Source: Acridotheres tristis (taxonomy: Eukaryota; Chordata; Aves; Passeriformes; Sturnidae). Taken from it: a DNA stretch of 64,000 nucleotides. The stretch spans positions 70,953,285 to 71,017,284 of the forward strand of contig CM072885.1 in NCBI GenBank assembly GCA_037013685.1. The letters run 5' to 3'. Below the pieces are notes generated by a model that was not told the origin of the DNA, made no database searches, and saw only the letters and a list, made by a program, of their open reading frames with translations. Positions 49,725 to 62,433 of this stretch are shown piece after piece. Every line of letters starts with the position of its first letter. Positions within the stretch are counted from its first letter, which is position 1. The position numbers and the translations under genes are program-made.

Positions 49725-50065
49725 GATCCTGAGCAGTCCTGCTCGCCGGCTGAGGCACCGAGATTTAAAACTCTCCAACTTTGTCTGCACTGGGAGAGTT
49801 TTTCTCTTCAGGCCGGGCTGACTGAGCCGGGCATCACTTGCTGCTCGTGTTCCAGGGTGCAGAAATTCTTCCAGGCATTTCCTGGCCGGAATTCTTGGGG
49901 ATGCGGTGCCGAGTGCTGAAATCCTCCTCCCGGCTCTCACATTCCTGCTGACACCCAGTGGCTTCCCAACACAACTGCACAACCTCCCCAGCAGACACGG
50001 GATAATCAGTGTCAGCAGCATTCCAAGGAGTCTCGGCCAATCTCACCGACATCCACGTCCTTTTT
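49725..50065. other. CpG-retaining GC-rich block
   Basis: About 15 CpG sites occur in 340 bases (ctcgccggc, ggccggg, gcggtgccgag, cccggc and others), the highest local CpG density in the window. Two overlapping minus-strand frames (49662-50021 and 49834-50052) stay open. It directly follows the 140-bp triplication. It may be a regulatory element, an old GC-rich repeat or part of a gene. Confidence 0.4.
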
Positions 50066-50194
50066 AATCACTTTTTTTTTGGAGGGGAGAAATGAAGAAA
50101 ATAAGGGAAATGGCTTGTTTGGAAGCACAGCACCCGGTGATAGTCGTGCTCCATCACTTGGGACCTGGAGATGACTTTGGAAAGCATAAAAGAT
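50047..50194 (-). other. candidate exon (148 nt, phase 0-1)
   Basis: The acceptor is a T tract ending tttttccctgag; the donor is TCG/gtgaga. The phase-0 frame starts IFYAFQSHLQVPSDGARLSP and ends KKVIKKDVDV. A second frame is open for 41 codons, so the coding signal is ambiguous. No family is recognised. Confidence 0.18.
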
Positions 50195-52702
50195 CTCAGG
50201 GAAAAAAAAAAAAACCAAAAAAAACCAGAGGAAAAGTGCCTTCTGACTCCTGCCTTTTCATGCAAGAAGAGGTGAGGAACAGTGTTGCGACCACAAAAGG
50301 CATTTGAGCATAAACCAATTTTTCACAGTACAATATGCCATCACCTCCAACCCACAAAAGTTTTCGTGTACAGTTTGGAGAAAAGAAAAAGAGGGAGAAA
50401 AAATAAAAAAAAGCCTTCACACAGCTTCAATTTTCTGTAAAATAAGGTGATTTCCTATAGAAACAAATTCCATACCCTGCCAAGTATGAGTGCTAGGCCC
50501 TCAATATTAGTGGATATTTGATATTTTCTTTGGGTCCCTCTCAGCCTTTGGTAAAAGTCCCAAAATAAAAGAGCCCAGCTAAGGATCTTAAGCCTGGCCT
50601 ATTATTGCTTTCTTAGCAGCAGCCTTTTCTGCTTTTGGAGACAGCTGTCCTGTAGCTCGTTCTGAGAGAAAGAGGAATGGGATTTGTATAAAATCCCAGG
50701 CATTTGTATAAAAACTCATTTATGTGCAGGATCCAGCTTTGTGAATGTAAACAGCCTTCATCTTTCTATTCCAGAAATCAGGAGAAAAACCAGCCTGCAC
50801 AAAGCATGTGGAATTCACTCCAACTCAACCACCCGAATGTGTTAAGAGCAAAAAAGAGTGAAAGGATGAAGTAAAAGCAAAGTAGTGTCAAAAAACAATA
50901 TCGACTCCCCTGCATGGTCAATCACAGGCTGAATGCAGCAGCAATGCAAAGGATGTGCAGGCACGAGGAGTGTGCTCACACATTGTGCATTTTAAGGACT
51001 CACCAGTTAATATTTCCTACCTTCTTCCAGAAGCCATACGGTAAACAGATAGCACTAACAAAGTCAAATATTAATAACCAAGAACTGCACATCTCCAAAT
51101 CCCCTTCCCCCAACCAGCAAAACCCATAGAAATTTACACTGACCAAAGCAAATAGAAAATAAAAGTCAAAGCACTTACATGGTTGACATTTAGGGATAGA
51201 ACCAAGTACCCTTTCCATCCTTTTGAATTTCCTAAGTTATAACATTAAGAGAAAATAAATACACATTGAAATGGAGTAACTCACGATGGTGACACACAGT
51301 CACTGACACCTTACAGTAATAAGGTCTTGAAACAGAACATCCCAAGAAGAAATTTTATACTGTCTCTAGACAGCTCAGATCAATTTAGCATTTTGTCACA
51401 CTCTTAAGCAGCCTGGTTGGTTTTCTCCACCCAGAGCAGCTCTCTCAGTATAATTACTTTCCAGCCACACAGTTCTTTGGAGGAACAGCACATTTTTAAC
51501 TCCCCCTTAAAACTCTGTTTTTTTTGGTGTGATGGAAAGAGAAATGGTTTGCAGAGGCATGAAAACAAATCTCCAAAAACACTGATGGAGGCAGGACGAC
51601 TCAACCCTTCACCTAAAACCTGAATGATGCTTTGGGGGGCTGTAGCATTGGGGAGGTGGGTAAAAACCATCTCTTTCATATTTTGTGGATGTTTCTGAGC
51701 CCTGTCCAGTTTCCAAAGTAGAAACTCCAGAGAAATGCATTGCAAACCTCTCAGCATCATTCCTTCTAGCCAGAGTAGCTGAGGAAATGACACTAAAATT
51801 GATCCCTGTACTTTCCTGGCTGTTGAACAGTCAGAGCCCACAAGGCCTGCTCACAAAATTGTTAGAGACTACTAACAGCTGTCTCAAATTCTCACATTTT
51901 TGTTGTGCAAAAGAGAGAGAGAGAGAGAGAGACTACATTATGCATTTTTCACCTTCTACCTATTGCTCCTTGTTTCTTGAAACACAAACTGAAAACTCTG
52001 TGACACCTTGCAAACTTATTTCCCACTGAATTGCATATTGAATTTAAATTTTGTAAGAATGAACGAAGCTTAGCTCAGAATCCCCTGGCATTATTATTAA
52101 TCTAACTAAGATTTTGTTAAGATGGAGACTGGGAGAGGACTTGGATGCTTTACAGACTTGCTGCTGCACCAATTATTAAGGCAATGGCTCCTGTTTACTG
52201 ACACTAATAAATTATAATAAATTACTTCATGCAGATGAGAAGCTGCTTTAAAAAAAAGTTGAGCCAAGATGAACTTTTTGTCTTGGTGGAAAAATTTGCT
52301 TTCCTTCACCTCTTTTCTCTGCCTTAATTTCCCTTGCCTCATTCAATGAGGTGTTTTTTTGAAAGAACAAAATCTCAGCTTTTTAAGTCAAGTGCAAGAC
52401 TGAAAGTGAAAATATTTAGACACCAAAAGTGAGATACGATTTTGTGAAAGAGATGTCAGTGTCCTTCAGGGGGTACAAATCTGATGAGAACTTTCTGTTG
52501 ATTTCCTCCTCGAAGTGAAGGAAACTTTTTTTAGATTAACTCTTAATTCAACATAATCTTTTTTCTTCCGTGGTAGCTTAGGTGCTGATAATCTTTGTGC
52601 TCTCATGCACACAGATTCATTGCTGGATCATTAGAAAAGCACTAACCTAGTAAATATGCACACACAAAAACTGGGTGTGAGACACCCACAGTGTGCACAG
52701 AC
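50195..52702. other. unique sequence
   Basis: It includes a short (GA)n run at 51913-51931. No gene is recognised; the 51404-51841 minus frame of 145 codons has no recognisable domain. Confidence 0.4.
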
Positions 52703-52830
52703 TCAGGAAATCACCTGGATTGGAAGAGACCCCTGAGATCACCGTGTCCAACTGACCCAGCACTGCCAAAACCACACTGAAACCATCATCCCAAATGCCA
52801 CAGCTGTGCCTCTTTTATAAGGGATCATAT
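52703..52830 (-). mobile_element. CR1 retroposon 3' end fragment (antisense)
   Basis: The segments aaatcacctggattggaaga, a gacccctgagatcacc-like segment, a gtccaactgacccagcactg-like segment, a ccaaaaccacactgaaacca-like segment and a catcccaaatgccacagc-like segment follow the reverse complement of a common songbird-type CR1 3' end. Confidence 0.78.
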
Positions 52831-53034
52831 CCCTTGTTATACACAGATATTAAATAACATTTTGGACCCCTTGGGATCCCTGAAGCCACTTAAGTACCAA
52901 ACCAGAAAGGACAATAGGAACCTTGGCACCTCCTGACAATTTAGACTAAATTTACACTAAAAGAGTTCCTTTTTCTTTTAATGAACTTTACATGTTGCCT
53001 TTTACACTCACAGTTTTCTCTTCTTTCTCTTTTC

Positions 53035-53172
53035 CTCTTCTCTTCTCTTCTCTTCTCTTCTCTTCTCTTCTCTTCTCTTCTCTTCTCTTCTCTTCTCTTC
53101 TCTTCTCTTCTCTTCTCTTCTCTTCTCTTCTCTTCTCTTCCCTTCCCTTCCCTTCCCTTCCCTTCCCTTCCC
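53035..53172. repeat. pentanucleotide mosaic (TCTTC)21 then (CCTTC)6
   Basis: It is pure tcttc from about 53036 to 53140, switching sharply to ccttc from 53141 to about 53172. One strand is all pyrimidine. Frames in it are artefacts. Confidence 0.97.
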
Positions 53173-53966
53173 TGTGCATTATTTGCATTGGGACAGTGCT
53201 TGGAAGTTTAAATCATTGGTGAAGATGTTTCTTCAGAGAATTATGCAATAACCCACCCAAAACCAATATATCATTATGTGACTTACAATATAAATATAAA
53301 ATGTTAAGTGGCTGCAGAGATATAGACATAATTGTATGATCTTTACTTCTGGTTTTAAAAACAAATTAAAAGTAAGTACTGCTACCTCAAAATTTTCAGC
53401 ATGCACTGAGTATTTAATTATCCTGACAGACTTCTTCCCCCTCACTGAAACTCTCAGGCTTCACATGTTTTAAATGCTGTTAGAAACTACTGTCAGGATC
53501 TAAATTTGAATTTCTCTTGCATCTGAGGCTTTTTTGGCCTAAATTAGGAAATTAGGCCAAATATCAGTCAAAATTCACCACAGATATTATTGAGGAGGTG
53601 TGTAGTGCTCATATTTTTAGTATCAGTTATACATTTTCTTGATTTTGTTGATGAGCTTTTTGGTGTGGGAATCAAGCTTGCTCCTGCCAGAAGAATGATG
53701 GATGCCATCAGTGCTCAAGAAATGATGAAAAATTATATTTAAACTAGCTGCACTGTTTTCTGTTAACTACACATAGGAGATAATAACAGTTGAGGGAAAA
53801 TATGTTTAATGTGGGCCTCATTTTAGAGAAGGAATTTGTGAAACTGCATCCAATGTCCAAACAGGTGAATATATGAAGAGACTGAGTAATATAGGAAGAG
53901 ACTGTGCAAATGAGAGAGAGAGGAGCTCTCCTGACATATTGTATATGAGATCAGGTGCTTTTTTAT

Positions 53967-54127
53967 AAAAACAACCAAAAAAACCCAAAAAACATAAAAC
54001 AAAACACAAAAACAAAAAACAAAAACAAAAAAAAAAACCAAAAACAAACAAAAAACCCCAAAAAACAACAACAACAACAAAAATAAAAAAATCAAACCAA
54101 AACGAAAAAGCCAAGGAAAAAAAAACT
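53967..54127. repeat. A/C low-complexity tract
   Basis: It is almost only A and C, with aaaacc, aaaaac and acaacaaca words. The minus-strand F/V/L-rich frames here are low complexity. Confidence 0.93.
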
Positions 54128-55289
54128 TTTGTCTGCATATTTTTGGCTAATATACTTTTAATATACTTTAACAGATAGTGCTTTGCTTCCCATGACAGGA
54201 TTGAGATCTATAACTGCACTGATTATATATTATTTCAAAACCAAATAAACACAGAGAATCTCTGTTGCTGGGTGACAGTACTCAAGATAAGCAACAATAA
54301 AAGGAATGGGTGTGCTCTAGAAATCCATTTCTTCAGAAAGTTCCCAAAGCACTGACTAGATTATTAAGAGAAATAATTTAGACAAGCACTTTAAGAGTAG
54401 CAGTGCAGCAATACCAGCCAGTCTGTGAGGAGAGGAACATCTTAGTGATTATCCCACTGTACATCATCAATAACCTCTGCACTTGTTGCTAATTGCCTGT
54501 AAAATATTTGAGCTATAGACAATGTGTAGAAGATGAAACATGTCAAAAGCCTGACCCAAAACTCCTTGGAGTAAACATCCATTCCCTCAGCTTCCTTTAT
54601 TTCACTGGGACTTCTTGGTTGCTAGAAGGTAGCTGAGTGTTTCAGAGCAGTGATGTGACATGTAAGTCACGGCTTGGGAATGGTTTGGTTCCAAATTGCA
54701 GTGGGAAGGAGAGCCCACAACAGCCTGGAGTGAGGTGGGATGTCCAACCCTGGCTGCAGCAGAGGGTGAGGCTGTTAAACAGCGCTGACAGAGGGAGCAA
54801 GGTCACAGAAATGGAGAGCAGAGCCTGTATGTCCACAGGACACACGTGGGGACATAGTGAAATGCTTTCCTAAGGTAAGAAAATACAGAGGGTCTGCTGC
54901 TCAGATGGGTTTTCATTTTTGCCAGGTCTGCTTAATATCCACTCCCAGGCAAGGGCTAGCATGTAATCTGGTGCTGGAAGTAGAGATTTGAGTGCCTGGA
55001 GTTCCCATGCACTTTGAGTACTGAGGACAGGAGTTAGAAACCTATATGTAAATTAAACCTATCACATTTTGGTTGCAATATGTTGTTATATTCTACATAA
55101 TATGGGCATAAATATGTGACTCATTGTGAATATATTCTGTTATCTTCCTTCTGCATCCCATTAACTGTTTTACATTAAACCCTAGGTAGTGCTTGTTGTA
55201 CTCCAGCATCAATTCTAACAAATCAGAAATGGTGCTGAACCATCCCAGTGTGAACAGTGGCATGTATCAAAGGACTTCTAAATTATCAA

Positions 55290-55510
55290 TGTTGTGGTCA
55301 CTGGGCTGCAAAGAGAGGGAAAGGACAGCAGCACACACGGGGCTCTTTGGGGAAAAAAGGCCAATTTATTGTACAGCCAGCCCGGATTTAAAGTGTGTCA
55401 GTGCAGCCAGGACAGGACAGGAGCTCATGGGACAATTGGGAAAAACATCCTTGGGACAGCACCTCAGGATGTGTCCCACGGCAAAGACACCAGGGGTTAA
55501 TGTTGGTGAT
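55290..55510 (-). mobile_element. possible LTR fragment (boundaries uncertain)
   Basis: On the minus strand a tttaaatcc element is followed about 15 bases later by an AATAAA signal (tacaataaattggcc) and a 70-base R/U5-like segment ending near tgaccaca. This matches LTR architecture in general. No internal genes or target duplication were identified. Confidence 0.22.
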
Positions 55511-55825
55511 GAATTCCACTCTGTTTGTCACCGTGTTGTCACCCTGGGAGACTCCTCCCTAACTGAAGCTGCAGTCAGCTTGGCAGCCTGGGAATGGAGC
55601 TGAGAGTCAGGAGAAATCCAGGCCTGGAGAGAATTCCCAAGCTGGAATTCCCCAGATCTCTAAATGTGTGTGTGCACACAATGTCCCTCTGATGGCACTC
55701 TGATTTCTGAAGTCAGCACTTTCTAGAGGCAGTGCAATGGGGGCAGAGCAGGATGTGACAGGGGCCCGTCTCCACTGCACGCTTGGCTGTACAGAGTGAA
55801 TTGTGGCAGCTGATGGCAGCTTCCC

Positions 55826-56493
55826 TCAGAGAGCAGCACCCAGAGAACAGCACCCACAGAACAGCACCCAGAGAGCAGCACCCAGAGAGCAGCACCCAGA
55901 GAACACCCAGAGAACAGCACCCAGAGAACCCAGAGAACAGCACCCAGAGAGCAGCACCCAGAGAGCAGCACCCAGAGAACACCCAGAGAACAGCACCCAG
56001 AGAACAGCACCCAGAGAGCAGCACCCAGAGAACACCCAGAGAGCAGCACCCAGAGAACAGCACCCAGAGAGCAGCACCCAGAGAACAGCACCCAGAGAAC
56101 AGCACCCAGAGAACAGCACCCAGAGAACAGCACCCAGAGAACACCCAGAGAGCAGCACCCAGAGAACAGCACCCAGAGAACAGCACCCAGAGAACAGCAC
56201 CCAGAGAGCAGCACCCAGAGAGCAGCACCCAGAGAACAGCACCCAGAGAGCAGCACCCAGAGAGCAGCACCCAGAGAACACCCAGAGAACAGCACCCAGA
56301 GAGCAGCACCCAGAGAACACCCAGAGAACAGCACCCAGAGAGCAGCACCCAGAGAGCAGCACCCAGAGAGCAGCACCCAGAGAGCAGCACCCAGAGAACA
56401 CCCAGAGAACACCCAGAGAACAGCACCCAGAGAACAGCACCCAGAGAACACCCAGAGAACACCCAGAGAACAGCACCCAGAGAACAGCACCCA
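55826..56493. repeat. minisatellite with 14 and 11-bp units, about 50 copies
   Basis: The main unit is cagcacccagagaa or cagcacccagagag (14 bp). A shorter unit lacking one cag (cacccagagaa, 11 bp) is interspersed about a dozen times. Neither unit contains a stop trinucleotide on either strand, so frames of 216-301 codons are open in several phases on both strands and are artefacts. Confidence 0.97.
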
Positions 56494-59400
56494 GGCTTCT
56501 GAGCTCTTCTGGGGGAGGGTCAGTGCTGGAGGGCAGCTTTGTGCTCCCCCATATCCCAGCTCACCCATCCATCCTCCCTTTACACCTGTGGGTGCTGCTC
56601 CAGGCTCACCCCCTGCCTGGTTTCTCAATCTGTAGGGATGTTCAAGGTGTTGGGATGCCAGTGGGTCAAAGGAAACAGTGCTGAAGTACTGAAGAAAATT
56701 AAAATGTTAACTCTGTTTATAGTAGTGTCTGAGCAGAGGGTGGTTTTGGTGGTCTAGGCAGAAAAAAAGCACAGGGAGACGTTGGGGAAGGAGTCATTCT
56801 GAGAACTATGTGATGATATGGAGATTATTTTGATCAAAAAAGTCCTTTAGAAATCAACTTACTATGCTGCATTACAGCATTAAATTTTGTTTCTTCCAAG
56901 TTACTGTTGCAGCAAAACGAGCAGTGCTTAATTTAGCAGTGAATCAGCATTTCCAGTCTCCTTTTTCCCTCCTTTCCAAACTTAACAGGAGTTTTGTGGA
57001 AAAGAGTCAGCCATTACCAGGCAGCAAAGGCATTCACGGGTTATGCTGAAACGAGCACATATTTGAACCAGCTTTATCCATCCTTGCTTTTAACGGGGCC
57101 CTGAACTCAGCAGAGGCTGTTAGGTGCTTTTGTAATACAGATTAACAATAATACTGAAGTTCCTCCCCTATCTCAGTCCTCCCAAAGACAGAGACTTAGG
57201 CTAAGACACTTGAAAGCTTTCCTTAGGCTGTTGTGAGTTCAGTGTGAAAACACATCCATTGCCATGTCACGTTAACTCTCGTGGCTCCCAAAGTGGAGCC
57301 TTTTGCTTTCACTAGAGCTTGTCAGATTATGGAACTGAGGCAACCATTGATCCCTGAAGGATAAAAATCAGTGGAAGGCTCCTTAAAAGAAAAATACAGT
57401 ATATTCAAACAGCATTAGAGAAAGTCCTCTCTTTGTAGTTTGAGATGTTGAAGGTCAAGGGAAAAAAAAAAAAAAAAGTAAAAAGAGCCCTACATAAAAG
57501 TTAAAAAAATAAAAAAGTTTAGGCAAAGCAGCCATTGCCAAGTTAAAGTAGAAATAAAAATAAAGCTTTAAAGCTTTTCCTGGTATCTGTCCTTTGTTTT
57601 TACAATGTTAGCTATTCAAAAGGAAAACAAAGATTAAGCTGCCTGCTTTCAAACTGCTGTATTAAGGTGTTGATAGTAAATAAAGTGTCTTATTTACTGC
57701 TGGAGAGCAAAAATGTCAAGTTCATAAAAGACCAAATGAAAACTTCAGGAAAATCATTGTTGAGGAATTCTGAATTCTGATCCGATTGAAGAGAATGCCA
57801 TCATTTTCAGTGGCAGTCAGGTCCCTGTATCTCTGTAGAAAAAAAAAAAAAACCCAACAATTTTGGAAACTTAACATTAAGTTACTCCTGTCCTTAGCTG
57901 TAACTGGAATAACACTTTGCAGTGGGAGTGGGGAAAACTGGAGAACCTGGATGTGCTTTTCCCTGCCTAGGCTTGTCAATTATTTCCTGTATTTCATGGA
58001 ACACGTGTCTTGTGTTACATGCTAATAAATTCTATCAGAAAGGCAGGATTTGGCATTTCTACCTGAGAGGTTTGGAGGAGGTTTTGGCTGGGCAGGAGCA
58101 GGGAATGGGGCTGTGCCTCCTGCAGGGAATTCTGCTCCAGGAAAAGCCAGCCCTGCTTGCAGGCAGGAAAATCATGAATATCCCTGCTCCTGTCCCCCTG
58201 GAGAGGGAACAAGCCCCTGCAGGATCATCCCCCTGTGCCCCAGGGATCACCAGGGGGGACCCAGGCCAGAGAAAAAGAGAACAAATAACTCACTGAAAAC
58301 TGTAAAACTCCAAAAAAGTGAGAGAGGACCTGGGGAAAAAAAAAACCTAGTGAGGTTTTGCAAAAAGTCTATTAAATTCCTTGCTTGTGGTCATGATTTC
58401 AGAGCCTGACTGTATCTAGAAATCAATTAATTTCTTTATGAGCAGACTTTTAAACAGCACCACTTTTTTGTTTGTTTTTGTTGTTTTTATACTTTAAATT
58501 TTCAATATTGTACTCTAAGGAGGCTTCAGTCTTGAACAATAACGATGGGATCTGGGTCTAGTTTGGGATTTTTTTCTCTTGACAAACTCTTTTTGCCTTA
58601 TTTTCAATACCTGCTATATTTACTGTAGTGAGCTGGGAGAACACTGTACTTTGAACAAGGAGCTAAATAACTTTTTTCTTTGTTTGTTTTTTCCCATACT
58701 TACCTCTGGCTTTTTGGCCATGCTCACTTTCTGCCTGTCAATTTAAATGAGTTTTGTTTTAATTTTTCACATTGTGGTCTTCAAAAAGGCCAGGCAGAGA
58801 GTTTCCCAGAAACCCAGCATTTCCAAATAGCCTCTTCAAGTGGAATCACTTACTGCAATTTAAATATTCAAGCACTTTTATTTTAAAGTGAATATTGTTT
58901 ATAGGAAGCAAATGCAAATAAGTGGTAAAAACCTTTTGGTATTAGGTCATTAAAAATCCATTCTTGACTTCCTGCCCACAACTACATCTTTTTTCAGACC
59001 TGTCACCCATTTCATTTAAGCACTTAGCTTCCTCCTAATGAATGAATTGGCATTTCATATTACCTTATTATCCTATAAAGCAAAATGCATACTCAATAAC
59101 ATTAACAGTAATTTCTCATAAAGACACATTATCGATCCGGGTGCTACCTGTAAGCATTGAAAATTGCAGCCTGCACACAGAGCTTTTCACATCTGGGCCT
59201 GAAGAATTAAAGAAAAATTAAATTTGACAGCAGTAAATTCACAGGCACAATCTAGGCACCAATTTATATGCAAAATGAAATGCTTTATGAAAATTTCCTC
59301 TATTTTCTCACGGAGATTTGGGAAAAAGATTTCACTAGCTGCTTCTTTCTCTAATATCCCTCTACTTAAATATTATACTGCAGTCACTGCAGACTCCCTT

Positions 59401-59937
59401 TGATGTATAAATAATCAAGTTAAATTATGTGCAGCAAGGAGACTAGTGCTCTGCCATTCTTATTTTACAAAGTAATATCTACCCTAGAGGGTCAAATTTC
59501 CCTGACAAATTCTTAATTACTATGTTGCAACAGAAGCAGAATCTATTTGTGCATAAATCCCGGGCATTCCCATGTGGTAAGTAACTAATATTACCAACCA
59601 TTTCACTTGGCCTGTTCACTGAACTCCATAATTAGATAATACTTTTGATGATGGTACATTTGAAGTCTTAATCCATTTAATTTTTTATGAGATTTTTTTT
59701 ATTTTAATAGGGATATGTTAGTGACCGCTGCCTATTTAAAAATCATTAAAATTCTGTCCACAGCAGTAATAAAGATTAAAGATTACTAATATGGCATTCA
59801 TAACCTTTCTGGTTTTCTAGAAATCTGGGGCTTAAGGTAAATGTTAAAGGTCATTTAATATGTTAGTCAGTAATTATAATCCTGGGTAATAGGTTCCTTT
59901 TCTAATTATCCTGGTATAAAAGTTCTATTGTTTGGGT
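56494..59937. other. unique sequence, with AT-rich conserved-looking part
   Basis: It contains a GC-richer patch at 57920-58280. From about 59030 to 59900 the sequence is low in simple repeats and rich in TAATTA-type cores, as seen in developmental non-coding elements, but conservation cannot be judged here. No gene is recognised. Confidence 0.35.
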
Positions 59938-60873
59938 CTATTCTTCTGATTTTCTTATTTGGGTTTTTTGGGGAATGAGTAATCCTGGAATTAAGTTTCT
60001 GAACATTGATGAAAGTAGGTAATGCACAATGATTAACTGGATAAAAGCCATGTGTTTGAACACCACATAATATCTTGCCTTGAAGTTACTTACAAAAGAT
60101 GCAGCATCCCCTTCCAGGAGAAATAAAGCAGAAAGGTCACTGCAGAGATTAATACCTTTCTTTATTTTAATATCAAACATTGACAAATAAGATAAAGGCT
60201 TTGTGAGCAAGCTCAGAAGAAAGTGAGAGTGGTTCAACACGAGATGGGAGAGAATCCCAGAAAATTCTGCTGAAAAATTCCAGAGGCAGGACAAGGAAAC
60301 TTGCTCTGATTTGGGAAATCCTCCAGGGAGGAGTTTCATGGAATGCAGCACACTCTGTGTGCTTTCCTGGGATGCAGCTGGGGGATCCTTTTGCCCTGCC
60401 ATGCAAGTGGCACTGCTAAGGCTGGCTGAGGAAAATGTTCTTTCCCTTCTGCTCAGGCCAGAAAAAAAAAATTTAAAAAAAAAATAAATCTGTGTGACTG
60501 TCTTAGAGACACACCTGTTTTCTATGGGGTGGAAATTCTGCAGTGCCCTTCCTCCCTTGTCTAGAGGGGTACACAGATATGTGGACCCTTCTAGATATAG
60601 ATAATTAATTAGCAAAATTTGTGTACCAGGACCTGAATTCTGGGGTAAGCACTTAAAAACATATTTGAGTGCAATGTAGTTGATTTTAAATGCAATTCTA
60701 AGCTCCCTGTAAGTTAATTGTGTCCTAAAATGCTGTCTTAGATCACAGTGTCCTGCTGGATCAGCTTGGAACCTGCAAGGGGTCAAAAGGGATATAAAGG
60801 CTCCTGCAAAACCTGGATTTCTGGGCAAACATCTTCCTGTGAGCTGTGCATCTCCCACTGCCACGAGTGCCAT
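59938..60873 (-). other. unexplained 311-codon open reading frame
   Basis: An uninterrupted frame runs from an ATG with A at -3 and G at +4 (a good initiation context) to a TAG stop, in DNA that is not a tandem repeat. The N-terminus reads MALVAVGDAQLTGRCLPRNP. A central stretch QIYFFFKFFF comes from an A-rich tract. I recognise no domain, signal peptide or clear membrane segment. An in-frame TAG lies three codons upstream of the ATG. No polyadenylation signal is seen just after the stop. The length is unusual for chance in AT-rich DNA but can happen in 64 kb. It could be a chance ORF, a decayed transposon or a real single exon. Confidence 0.15.
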
Positions 60874-62186
60874 AATGCTCTAAAAACAGGAGGGAAAATG
60901 TAAAGGAAAACTACAACAACAGTAAGAAAATGTCTTTGGGAGGTGACCTACTCTTTACAGTGTTTTTCAATTTTATCACAATACAAACACGTAATAGAAT
61001 TTAAAAAAAACCCCGAAAAAACCTCTCAGTGTCACAAACTCTTGTTTCAGCAGGAATTATATCTCACGAGCTGGCTTTGGGCAAGTCACCAAGGCTGGGC
61101 TTGAAGGGCACCTGCAGGTCGTGATTTTTCCATGGGGTCACTGAGCAGCTCCTTGAACTGCAGATTTGTGCTGGGGCTGATGTTCTTTGAAAGAAAACTT
61201 TTGAAAATCAAGCCTCCAACGCCTCAGCACGGGAGGGGAAAAAAAAACCCGTTGTCAAACCTGTGAGAAATCTAGTCTGAGAATCTCCATTTTAAAAGGA
61301 TGGCAGCGATAGGATCTGTTGAGGTGGTATGAAGTTAAAACGATCAATTTTTATAAGGCATTTCCCTTTACAACAGAAAGGCAACTGCCAGTACTCCAGT
61401 TGATAAAACCACTGAAAATCAGAGCTCAAATCTCCTTTCAGCAGCCCTTTCTTCTTGAAGATTTAGAAATTCACAGCTTCTCGTACTTAGAGTTATTTTG
61501 TCGCAGCTAAAAAAGAAGGCTGATGAATATAATTTAACTGTGATTGGTGAAATTTCAAGAATGCTAAATCAGAATTGTATATAAAACCTTGATTAAGAAA
61601 TTAATCTCTTATAAGTGTTCCCTTCATACTGAAGCCCGAGTAGCAAAATCTGAAGCTTTCTTGTAAAGAAGCAGTAGCTGACTTAAGAAAAAGTTCAACT
61701 TCCTGATTTTATCAGTAAATCCATGTGAGCAGCCTTCTTTCAGAGCTTTAATTTTTTTTAAATACTAGAGTGAAGAGTTTGTTAAAGTTTTAATAATTTT
61801 TTATACTTTTCTGCTTTTTTTTTCCCTTTCTTACCTAGCTGCAGTTTCTCAATGAGCCTTTCATACCAAATACTACCCAGTATTCATTTAAAGGAAAATA
61901 AAAGCAGCAAAATCTTTATGTTGACACACTCATAATTTATCAATTCACCAACTTGCTGACAGATAAAACTCATGGGCAATCCTCATGGCTGCTCCTGAAC
62001 TAGAGAGCCACTCAGGTGCCAAAATAACAAACTCAGGTGAAATTAGGGACGGTTATGAATATTCCCAGGAATGTTTGGGTCGGTTTCCACCTAAAGAGGA
62101 TGTTAACTCTTTCGGGTCAGGAACAGAGCACTGAAAAAGGAAGATATTGTGCATCCCCAGGTGAGGTTGCAGTCACTGCAGTGACA
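60874..62186. other. AT-rich unique sequence
   Basis: No repeat family, RNA gene or convincing exon was seen. Confidence 0.4.
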
Positions 62187-62433
62187 GCCAGGTGCTGACT
62201 GTCCCCAACCTGCAGGGACAGACATCTCTGAGCCACCTCAGCTCCAGCCAGGTGCTGATTGTCCCCAACCTGCAGGGACAGACATCTCTGAGCCATCTCA
62301 GCTCCAGCCAGGTGCTGACTGTCCCCAACCTGCAGGGACAGACATCTCTGAGCCACCTCAGCTCCAGCCAGGTGCTGACTGTCCCCAACCTGCAGGGACA
62401 GACATCTCTGAGCCACCTCAGCTCCAGCCAGGC
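62187..62433. repeat. 60-bp minisatellite, four copies
   Basis: The unit starts gccaggtgctgactgtcccc, continues aacctgcagggacagacatc and ends tctgagccacctcagctcca. The four copies are in exact 60-base register and differ by only two or three substitutions (gactg/gattg, cacc/catc). The unit is 20 codons long, so the frames at 62117-62676 (minus) and 62192-62557 (plus) remain open across it and are not taken as genes. Confidence 0.95.

Larger units (their letters stand above)
53173..55820. other. unique sequence with an A/C tract
   Basis: AT-rich unique sequence around the A/C tract at 53967-54127, then a more GC-rich part from 54600 that includes a possible LTR at 55290-55500. No gene is recognised. 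Confidence 0.4.

Noticed and set aside
55713..56684. Open frames of 216-301 codons on both strands
   Set aside because: Same cause: a 14/11-bp stop-free minisatellite.
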